Source: Sambucus nigra
Taxonomy: Eukaryota > Streptophyta > Magnoliopsida > Dipsacales > Adoxaceae
Direction of reading: 5' to 3'
Length of the DNA stretch: 64,000 bases
Assembly (NCBI GenBank): GCA_949130495.1
Contig: CASBWL010000042.1
Location: forward strand, 1,030,001 to 1,094,000
In this document: positions 24,547 through 36,200 of the stretch, piece after piece
Layout: every line of letters starts with the position of its first letter
How positions within the stretch are numbered: the stretch's first letter is position 1
Translations under genes and position numbers: made by a program
Notes under the pieces: generated by a model
Database searches by the model: none
What the model saw: the letters and a program-made list of their open reading frames with translations, nothing else
What the model was told of the DNA's origin: nothing

Positions 24547-26600
24547 CTAAAAGAAAAAAGGAAACATTATTCATCAAAAAAACATATAATAAAATATAAA
24601 TGACGAGCATGTGGGATTTGGGACATAGGTTTTGCTTCACATGAATTCTTGCTTTTCATATGTAATTGATTATGTTAGTTTAAGGTCGCCGAAGAATATA
24701 ATACGCGTTTATTTAACTTTCTAATTAGTAACGACAAACCTTACATTTGGTAAGCGTTAGTGCAAAAATTAAAGTGAACTTAAATTTTCATGTACATGTG
24801 AGATGGCAAGTGCCCTCGCCCAAGCTACAGTTGGTCTCGGGTTCAAAATATGGGAGCAGCCTCTCCATATATGGGAATAAGACCAGCTGACATCCGCCTC
24901 TCCCAGCAGTTAAGCGAGAGCCTTCTGCAATAGAGATGTTATATTCTTATGTTTCAAACAAAACTACCTATTTTTTTCACATCATCTTTCCCCAACTCAA
25001 GGTGGTCAAAGCTGTATAAAATATACTCTTACCCTGAACTCTAATACCTTTTTTTCCCCAACATTATTAAGAGACATGTTGGGAAAGCAACGTTGGTTAT
25101 TTTGGCGTAAACGTACGGTAACGAATGGGACGGCCCAAAAAGAAAAGCAACGTTGATTACCTGTTAATGACTGAAGTTTAACACAAAGGTAACTCTACGT
25201 AGAACACACATACAAGTCAGATACGTATCGAACACTGATATTGTGCAGATACTCTCGGATAGGTGTCAATAGTTTTTTGACAAGCCTATAACCCAACGGA
25301 TAAATTCTTAATTTTGAGTGCTTAGATACGAAGCTACTAGGACACATGTCAACATGAGCATGACACACTGAAGAAATATGAAAATTAAGAGAATTCAAAT
25401 GAAAGGCTATATGCGAGGAAAAAAAAGAATGAGCTACACAATATTACACTAAAGAAGTGCGCGTGTGGGTGGAGAGAACTCGTAATTTTTTCGATAAGAA
25501 ACGAAAAATGTAAGTACTGAAGGATAAAAAAGCACAATTACAGATTACTGATAAACAAAGTAACGAAGGATAAAAAGCACAATTACCAACCGTAGCTTGG
25601 GAGAGGGCACTTGCCATCGCACCAAGGTACGACCTCTTAAAACGCAACCATATAGAGATGATATATTCTTAGGCTTCAAACAAAACTATTTTTTTTTAAA
25701 TATCTTTCCCCAACTTAAGGTGGCCAAAGTTGTATAAAATATACTTTTTACCTTGAACTCTACTACATATTTTTCCCCAACATTACCTAAGAGACATGTT
25801 GGGCAAAGCAATGTTGATTACCTTGGTGCAAACCTTCAGTAATGAATGGGACGACCTAAAAAGAAAAGCAATGTTGATTACCTGTTACTTAATGACTGAA
25901 GTTTAACTCGAAGACGCAAAGATAATTCTACCTAGAACACATATACAAGTCAGATACGTATCGGACACTTGCCAACATGCGAATGACACACTGGATACCG
26001 TATAAACTATTTTACTTTGGCACAATGAAGAAATATAAAAATTAAGAGAATTCAAATGAAAGCCTATATAAGAGAAAAAAAGAATGAGCTATAAAATATT
26101 ACACTAAAGAAGTCGGCGAGTGGAGAGAACTCGTCATAATTTTTTTGATAAGAAACAAAATTTGTAAGTAACTATGAAGCACGGGCGTGGATAGGAGTGT
26201 CACGTCCGACTCGTAACGCCGGCAAAAGTGGACCCAAACAATATCATTCATCCATTTTTACCCGCAATGGTTGAAAATGAGCCCCATCACATATGTTTCA
26301 GTCGATTAGCATATGGGTCACTAAAAACTCACCGATTATTTGCGGGTTTAGGTGGGTTGAGAAATGGCCCTCTATCCTTCCTACTCATATAAACTAAGGA
26401 TTTGTAATTAAAAATTTTGAATGAGAAAACGGGTCGACGGTTAATCCGACTTAGGGTTGTCAATGGACCGGGTCCAGACCCGGACCCGATCCATATATCC
26501 GGATCTGGTACAAGTTTTTAGATCCGGTAACCCGATAACCCGTTTAGTTAATGGACCGAATATGGATACTAGTAGATCCGATTCCATTAAGACCCGACCC

Positions 26601-26637
<37 letters not shown>

Positions 26638-29600
26638 CTTTTAACCTATATAAAAATTTAAAATAATAAAAAGTGGGATTGTAACAAAACCCTAAAGAAT
26701 TAATCAAAGACCCACCACCCATTCTTTGTCGTCACTTTCGACGGCAAAGGGAGAAACAAAACAAGGTAAACCCTCTCTCTCTCTCTCTTCTCTCTCATTG
26801 AATGGGACTCATTCCATACCACACAAATAAACTACCACCACAAATAAACTACTAAACTTCTATGATAAAGACCCACGAACAATTTTTTTCCGATCCATAT
26901 CCAGATCTGTTAGGGCTTAAACCCGTTACTCACCACAAATATTTGAGTTGTGTTATTTTCGGTTTTGTTAGGGCTTAAACCCAAATCTTGTGTTGTGTGT
27001 AATATGTGCAATTTAAGTTTCTTTGTTTTTTCTTTAGATTTAAAACTAAGGGTTTTCATTTCAGATATATGCCTTTTGCTTTGGAGATTTTCCCCCACCA
27101 CTGCCTCTGCCGTTAAGATCATCCACAGGTATGTTTTTGATATGTGCTTTTTTTATATGTCTGTTGTGCATGCCTTGTCTACTCCTCTTTCTAATGTGTG
27201 GATTAATTTGTACCCTTGCTAGTTGAATAGGATTGTAAAATTTGATTTCCCTCAGTAATATATTTTGCTCAGTTTTGATGATGAAATATAAATAAATGGA
27301 TGGCCGCCCAACCTACCTCCATCATGGGGGTAGGATTATCCTTATCACCACCAGCCCAACACGCTCCAAACAACACAACTATAGCCTCTAAACAGCAGAA
27401 CCCTCGATCATTTGCACAAGATCTTGGCTCAAAAGAGGAAACAAGTATTGATCTACAGGAAGTCACCTCGTATAAAGGGGAACCAGCAATTTTTTATGAA
27501 GATGTCAAGCTACAAGCAATGGCTACACCTTTTAAGCATACAATAGTAGGGAAATTCTCTCATGGAAGACCACCAATCGACGATATTCGTAAGTTCTTCT
27601 CTACACTCCATTTAAAAACCTCCTCACATATTGGATTGATAGACCAAAAGCATGTCCTGATCAGACTAGACCATGAGGACGATTACCATAGAATCTGGTT
27701 GAAAGATATCTGGTATATTCATAGTTATCCCATGAGAACCTTCAAATGGGATATAGATTTTCACCCCAACAAAGAATCTTCGATAGTCCCATCTTGGATC
27801 CTTTTCCCCCTTCTGCCTATTCACCTATTCAACAGGAATGCCTTGTTCTCAATAGCCCAAGTGGTAGGGTCTCCCCTCAAAGTTGATACCTCAACAGATT
27901 CATTAGCAAGACCTAGTCAAGCTAGGGTGTGTGTAGAGATTGATTTAAAGAAAATATTACCATCAAGAGTACGGATTGGCAATACAGATAAAAGAACAGG
28001 TTTCTGGCAACCTATTGTGTATGAAGACCTTCCCCCATTTTGTTTTCATTGTGAAAAGAAAGGCCATATTCAAGTTAATTGTTTTTTGAAGAAGGAAGTA
28101 GATAAATGCCCCAAGATTCAAGCTACAGGTGTGCAGCAGGTCACAGAGGCCACAAAAACGTGGGTTCAAAAAACTTTCTACACAAAAGTGGGAAAAAAAA
28201 ATAATTCAAACCCGGAAGGAGAATTCCGAAGTGAGCCACACAAGAAAGTTGCTAAACAAATGCTTATCACATCATTCATGGGAAGAAGACAAAAAATTCA
28301 GCAGGAAGCAGTTTGAAGGAGATTCAAAACAGTAAAGAAAATGAGTCACAAATTGATGAGCCCACTAAATCGGTAGTTCAAGCGCAGGTAAGTCATGACC
28401 ATGAACAGCAAATGGAGAATAATCTAGTTGTTGTCACAGAATTGAATCAAGGATTAAATGAGGACAGCAGTGATATGGAAAAAAATAATTCAAACCTGGA
28501 AGAAGGAGAATTCCGAAGTGAGACACACAAGAAAGTTGCTAAACAAATGTTTATCACATCATTCATGGGAAGAAAAAGAAAAAAAAATTCAACAGGAAGC
28601 AGTAAAGGAGATTCAACACAGTAAAGAAAATGATTCACGAATTGATGAGCCCACTAAATTGGTAGTTCAAGTGCAGGAAAGTCATGACCATGATCAGCAA
28701 ATGGAGAATCATCTAGTTGTAGTCGCAGAATTGAATCAAGGATTAAATGAGGACAGCAGCGATATGGGGAAATTTGATGTAAGCACTATAAAGGAAGGTC
28801 AAACTAAAGGTCTTATACAGGAAGTTGTGCATGGGAATTATTTAGAGCCAGAAATATGCAAAAGTCCAGATATTGTAGTTCCAAATAACTCTCTGGATGC
28901 TGAATTTGCAGATGGTTTCACAGTTGTCTCAAGGAAAAACAAGGTAGGCAGAGGAAGTAGAAGCAAAGAACATCCATATGGCTCAATTAGAATTCTAAGA
29001 TCTAACTCAAAATCTGCATCTCTTAGTAAGTCTAAATGATCAGTGCCTTAATTTGGAATATCAGAGGTATATCAAAGAAAGGAGCTATAAGGAGACTCAA
29101 AAGATTAAAGAAGATCCATAGTCTTCAAATGTTAGTTGTGCTTGAGCCAAAGCTAGATGCCAGTAGAATAAAGTCCTTCTGCTTGAAATTAGGTTTTGAA
29201 TCCTATGTATCAAACCTTAACAGCAAAATTTGGTGCTTCTTTAAGGAGGAGATTAAGTGGGAAATTATTTCTGATATGAATCAATGTATCACTTTTAATT
29301 TTAATCTGGATGACAGAGCAATACAATGTAGTATGGTTTATGCCAGCTGTAATAGGAATGCAAGAAGGGAATTATGGAGTTATCTCAATGAAAGTTCATC
29401 AAATATTCCATGGATGGTAGGGGGTGATTTCAACGTAGTGGCCTCTACAAATGAAAAAGCAGGTGGTAATGAAGTTAATTTCGGAGCCATGTATGAATTT
29501 GTTGAATGTATTGAGCTGAATGGGCTTATTGATGTGGGATATCAGGGGTCAAAGTTTACTTGGCGTAATAAAAGGGATGTGGATCATAGTATTTGGTGTC

Positions 29601-32600
29601 GATTAGATAGAGTAATGATGAATCAAGCCTGTATGGATCTAAAGTACAAATGGATGGTGTCTCATCTAAACAAAAGTGTCTGATCATGCTCCAGTGCTCC
29701 TTAGAGGAGAATTTCAGACAAATGTTTCAGCTAGAAGCTTTAGATTCCTCCACTTTTGGACAAGCAAAGAAGAATGTGGTGATATACTTAAGAGCACATG
29801 GAGTCAAGAGACGTGCCCAAATCCAATTACTGCTATTTCCTTAAAGCTTAAAGACATTAAAAAGAAATTAAGTATTTGGAGTAAATCAACTTTTGGTGAT
29901 ATCTTTCAGAAAGCTCGAAATGCTGAAGACGAGTTACTCAATGCAGAGGTTTCAGATGAACAGAATCCAACAGAGGAGAATAGAGAGGAACTTCATAGAA
30001 CCACAGCATGGTATAACAAAATGCTCAAAATCGAGTCAGATTTCTGGAGTCAAAAAGCTAATGAAAATGGGTAGTTGAGGGGGACAAAAATTCAGCATAT
30101 TTCCATAGTATTGTGAGAGGAAAGAAGAAGAGGCTAAATATTCAGAGGATTAGAAATAATGATGGAAATTGGATTGATTCCACAACAGAAATTGAAGAAG
30201 AAGCTATAAAATTTTTTGCAAAATTTTTTTCCCAAGAAGGAGAACTGAATCCAGTTTGCCAGGAGAAGTTATTGGAAATAATTCATCACCAAATCACAGA
30301 GGACATGAATAATTTTCTTGTTCAGTGGCCTACAATGGAAGAGTTGGTTCATGCAGTTAAGGGGCTAAATTCAAACAGCTGTCCAGGAGTTGATGGTTTT
30401 GATGGCAAATTCTTCACTACATACTGGGGAGAAATTAAAGAAGACTTACTGAAGGCAGTTCATTATTTCTTTGCAGGTAATTGCCTCCCTAAGATATGCA
30501 CAGCAACAAGAATTTCTTTGGTTCCTAAAAAAGATAACCCAAAATCTTTCAATGATTTTAGGCCTATCAGTATGCAAAACTTCATTAATAAGATATTTTC
30601 AAGGATCTTAAATGATAGAATCTCCAAGTTTCTTCCCTCTATAATTTCTCCTCTTCAATCAGGCTTTATTAAGGGGAGGTCCATAACTGAAAATGTCTTA
30701 CTAGCTCAAGAATGTACGTCAAGAATTAATTCAAAGAATGTTGGGGGCAATATCATTATGAAGCTGGACATGTCAAAGGCATATGATAAAGTAAATTGGG
30801 TGTTTCTGATCAAAGTTATGAGGAAGATGGGCTTTTGTGAGCAGTGGTTAGATTTAATCTGGAGGATCCTATCAAACAACTGGATAACAATTATGGTCAA
30901 TGGGAAAAACGTAGGTTTCTTTCATGCCACAAGGGGTATAAGGCAAGGGGACCCATTATCCCCATCTCTTTTTGTGATAAGGGTTGATGTGCTTTCCAGA
31001 AACTTACATAATCTTGTGCAAAGTAATGGTTATGTTGGTTTTAAAATGCCAATTTCATGTCCCAAATTTAATCATCTAGCTTTCGCAGATGACCTGATCA
31101 TTTTTGGTTCAGGAATGAAGAGAGAAGTTAAGAATATAATGGAAGTCATGAATCTCTATCAGCAGGGCTCGGGTCAGCTGGTCAATAAGGAGAAAAGTTC
31201 AATAGTTATATCTAACAAGATCAAGCCTCAAGCAGTTTCAAATTTGAAGTTGATTTCTCAAATTCAGATAAAACAAGGCCCTTTACAATACCTAGGCTGC
31301 CCCCTATATAGTGGGAGAAAGAGAATATCCTATTTTGAAAATATGGTGTCAAAGGTGAGGAAAAAACTAGCTGGTTGGAAGGCAAAGTGTTTATCTACAG
31401 GGGGTAAGTTAGTGCTCATAAAATCAGTGCTCATATCTATGAATCTATACCTCCTTGCAGCTTTATCTCCCCCAAAGTCAATTATAAGTAGATTGAACAA
31501 GGCTCTAGCAAATTTTTTCTGGGGATCCAACTTTGGAGAGGATAGTCATCATTGGTGCAAGTGGGAAAAGATTACAAGACCAGTTAATGAAGGAGGCTTG
31601 GGGATCAGAGTCATTCAGGACATTATTAATTCTTTGAGCATGAAATTGTGGTGGATTTTAAGAACCAAAGAGTCTATTTGGGCCAAGTACATGCATGCTG
31701 CATACTGTAGAACTCACCACCCAACAATAGCTCCAAGAAAAAGTGGAGCCCACGTATGGAATCGAATGTGTTCAGTGAGAGAGGATACAGAAGATAACAT
31801 GTTCTGGCAAAGGGGACATATGCATTTACAAGGATAATTGGGGAGTCGAAGAGTGCAAGAACCTGCAATCAGTAGCAGATCAGCCTATAAACAGTTTCTG
31901 GAGACTTAATCAAACTTAGGATAGGTCTTTGCTGGATTCGAAGTTTCCATATGTATTAACAACAAAAATCAGTAGCTTCACTGAGATCTGGCATGATATC
32001 CCAGACAAACTGATCTGGAAACCATCTTCTACAAGTGTTTTTCAAGTTAAATCTGCTTGGGAGATTTGCAGACTTAAATCCTCCTCCCAAATCAGTGCCA
32101 AGTATGTCTGGAATCCTATTATTCCATTAAAAGTATCAGTGTTTTTGTGGAAAATGTTAAATAGCCATCTATCTACAGACGACAAGATTAGATCTATTGG
32201 AGTTGGAGGGCCATCTAAGTGTAACTGTTGTGCTAGTCCATCAGAAGAAAACATAGATCATATCTTTGTGCATGGGGAGGTCGCTACTAGAGTATGGGGT
32301 CATTTATCTCAAGAATGTGGAGTCAAAATTACTTCAGGAGGAGTTAGAAACATACTCTTTCAATGGTGGTCCCATGGAATTAAGGCTGATCCAGTGCTAA
32401 ATAACCGTATCCCAGCCCTGACATGTTGATGCTTATGGCAGCATAGGAATAAAGGCAGGTATGCTAATGGAAGTCTGAATTCTAATTCTGTTTTGTCTCA
32501 GGTTTTACACCTCAAGACTCTTCATAGCCCAAAGAAAGCTTTCCAACATTCTATTTCAAGCTTGCAGATCAAATGGTTGTCCCCTCCACTAGGTATTTTA

Positions 32601-33174
32601 AAACTCAATACTGATGGTAGCGCTATTGGGAACCCAGGCATTCTTAGAAATCAGATTGGTGAAATGGTGTGGGCTTTTAGTGCTCCTATTGGGGAAGTAT
32701 CAAACATAGAATCTGAGGCTCTAGCATTAAAGAGAGGAGTGGAGTTCTTCAAGGATTTGAAGCAGTATGAAATTATAATAGAGAGTGACTCCAAAGTTCT
32801 TATAGATATTCTCCAAGGAAAGGCCCAAATTCCTTGGAAAATAGCTTGGACAATCAACTACACCACACAACTTTTGAAGGAGCTTAAGTACACTACCGTC
32901 CATACACATAGGGAAGCAAATCAAGTGGCAGATTTCTTGGCAAATAAATGTAGCAAGTATAAAGAGGATGTGTTCTCCCATGATATGGGGGATTTTCCAA
33001 ATCAATTAAGGGGCTTGGTAAAAGTGGATTCATTTACGCTTTAGTATATTTAGCTTTTTAGCCAGGTCAAGTCTTGTAAGCCATTTAGTAGAGGCAGGTT
33101 CTACTATTATGCCACTTGGAGAGGCTATTTCTCTAATTTTCTATAATGTGTGGGGGTATCATCCCTCTTCTCAA

Positions 33175-33271
<97 letters not shown>

Positions 33272-36200
33272 GGGAGTCTCATAAAAACTGTTTTATATCA
33301 GTAGTAGACTTTTTATTATATTACTACATATATTCTGATTATTAATTTGATCTAAAAATATTCTGATATTTTGTATTAATAGTAGACTACATTCTTATTA
33401 AAAGTGACATTTTTGTGCATTTTCAGAACCTTAAAATGTCTACGGCGGGAACAAATCAAAATCAAAGTCAAAACGTAAGAAGCCCAGGTGTGAACGAAAA
33501 CAACACAACTCAGGAGGGTTTTGATCACGCAAACAGCAGTGAAAATCAGGAGGTAAATGGAAAAAAAACAAAGAAAATTAACTTATGTGGTTTGGAGTGA
33601 TTTTACTAATTTTAAAGGGCCGAATGGGGATATTTTGGCAAAACGTAACCATTGTAAAAAATCTTTTGTTGGAGATAGTCGTAAGGGAACAAGCCATTTG
33701 AAAAAACATTTGGGTAGGTGCAACACTAGAACCAAGGTGGATATAGGGCAACAAATGTTACAAGCATCCAAAAGGATAGCGGATGGTTCTACTAAAATTG
33801 AGAATTACAAGTTTGATCAATTTGAAAGTAGAAAAGATCTTGCTATTATCATGATGAAGCATGCTTATCCTTTTGCCATGGTTGAACATGAATATTTTAT
33901 TAAGTTTTGTAAAGGTCTTAATCCAAATTTTAAGCCTCCAACTCGTAACACATCTAGGGCTGATTGCATTGTTGTGAACGAAGAAAAAAAGAGGGAGATT
34001 TATAGCTTGTTAGATAATTTGTCTTGTAGAATCACACGTACCACTGACTTGTGGACATCGGACCATCAAAACATTGCTTATGCATGCTTGACTGCTCATT
34101 TTATTAATGAAGAATGGGGACTAAAAAAGAAGATACGTAATTATTGGTGGATTGAGTGGCCACATGATGGCGAAACTTTGTTTAGGCTGATTTCTGATTT
34201 AATTTTGGAGTGGAACATAGATAAAAAGTTATTCTCAATGGTGGTGGATAATGCCGGGGCAAATGATGTAATGACTAGGCTTTTAAAAAGTTATCTTTGT
34301 GATAAATCATTGCTTTATTATGGGGGAGAAATGTTTCATGTGAGATGTAGCGCCCACATTCTTAATTTGATTGTGCAAGATGGTTTAAAGGAAATTGGGG
34401 GACTTGTAACTAAAATACGAGATACCGTAAGGTACTTGAACAAGTCCCCTTACGGTAAACAAAAATTTGATGTTTTCATGCAATCAAGTTAAGGTGAGAT
34501 GTAGGAAGAAAATTCCAATGGATGTCCCAAATAGGTGGAACTCGACCTATTTAATGCTCGAGACAGCATTGGAAATGAAAGAAGTTGTGTGTCGTTTGGC
34601 CTTAATTGATAAGAATTATAATCATAATCCATCGGAAGAAGAGTGGCAAGTTGCTTTTTTGATAAAGGATTGTTTAAAGGTTTTTTTTTATGCAACACGC
34701 CATTTTAGCGGGACAAATTTCCCAACAGCAAACGTTTTTTTTGCTGATATATGTGACATTCGGCTTTTGTTGATGGATTGGGAAAATTGTGAGCATTCTT
34801 GTCTCCGTTTTATGGCTAGTCCGATGAGGAAAAGTTCTAAAAATATTGGGAGGAGTGTAGTTTGGTTTTGGCCATTGCTGTTGTGCTTGATCCAAGGTTT
34901 AAGTTAGACCTAGTGGAATTTTATTACGACAAAATATACGGAGATCTGGCGGGTAGTTAAGTTTGTAGGGTCCGTAGATTTATTTAATGAGTACGGAGGT
35001 GATTCTAGTTTGTCTATGGATGTTTTTGGACACAATACTAGTGATGGCAGCTCTAGTAGTGCGTCAAATTCTTGTTCCAACCCGTATGATAAGATGTCTG
35101 ATTTTGATAAATGGTTGACTCAATCTCGTTCGTCTAATATTCGTTCCTTTCAAAAGTCTGAGGCTGATCAATACTTGGAAGAACCTGTTTTTCCAAGAAA
35201 TGAGAATTTCAACATTTTGGCTTGGTGGAAAATTAGTAGTCCCAAACTTCCAGTCCTAGCTAAGATGGCTCGTGATGTTTTAGCTGTTCCGGCTACAACC
35301 GTTGCTTCAGAGTCGGCATTTAGTGTTTGGGGGTAGGGTGATTGATGAGACACGTTCCTCATTGCTTCCAGAAATTGTGGAGACTATAGTGACTACAAGT
35401 GATTGGATTGAGTCAAGAAGGAAGTCAAGTTTGTAAATATAAATTTTTTAATTTTATTTACTTGGCAAATTCATGTATTCTCATTCAGATTATATATTTT
35501 TCAGATGTGGATGAATCTGATAGTGGGAAGTTGTGAATCACATTGGAAAGCTTGTTTTGATAATCTCAAAATATGTAAGTCGTTTGAAAATATGTTTCAA
35601 GTATTGTTTTGATAATCTCAAAATATGTTTTGTTCATTATTTTTTTTATTATTTCAGGTAATTGAAGTCTCGCAGATTTGGAGTTGGCGGTGTTATGTTC
35701 AAAAGGGCTTCTGCGCGTTGGATATTTTATCTTCTGTTTTGAGATTTTGTTTGTAATTGAACTATAATTACTTTTGGTATTTTATTTTTAGATTGAAGAC
35801 TTTTTTTTAAGACTGTTGGTTGAAATTTTGGAAAAGCTACTGCTTGAAATTAAGGAAAAGCTATTGAACGGTTCAATTTGAACCAGCTAGTGTTGAAAGA
35901 CTTTTTTTTTCCTTATGCTTGTTATAGTGGCATTGAAATTAAGCAAAACTTTTTTTTAATTAAAATTTAACTAAACAGGTACAAAATGTTTAGTGGGCTG
36001 TTTGTGAATTTACAAGAATGTGTAAACTTGATTTTGTGGAATGTGTAGACTTTTGTTTCAATTTTTGTAAACTTTTGTTTAACTAAACAGGTACAAAATG
36101 TGTAAACTTTTGTTTCAATTTTTGTCAAAATAGAATACTTGATTTTGTGGAATGTGGAAATTCAATTAAAAACAAAGCAGAATAAAAGGATAAAAATAAA

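Larger units (their letters stand above)
27300..33259 (+). mobile_element. L1-type LINE, full ORF1-ORF2 layout, decayed
   Basis: Two overlapping genes: ORF1 (DUF4283 plus CCHC knuckle) and ORF2 (endonuclease, reverse transcriptase, zf-RVT, RNase H). A 3' UTR of about 130 bp, a poly(A) run (33173-33191) and a (TA)n extension follow. It is flanked by a 14-bp duplication. The 5' boundary falls on or next to the ORF1 ATG, so the element lacks a 5' UTR. It has several frameshifts and one premature stop, so it is inactive. Confidence 0.9.
27129..33426 (+). other. Probable leader intron of the hAT transposase gene
   Basis: A donor CACAG|GTATGT at 27129 and an acceptor TGTGCATTTTCAG|AACC ending at 33426, ten bases before the transposase ATG, bracket the LINE insertion. 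A 5'-UTR intron would let the LINE be spliced out. This is inference from splice consensus only. Confidence 0.45.

Noticed and set aside
33109..33345. Open frame with a long Ile-Tyr repeat
   Set aside because: A translation of the (TA)n tract following the LINE poly(A).
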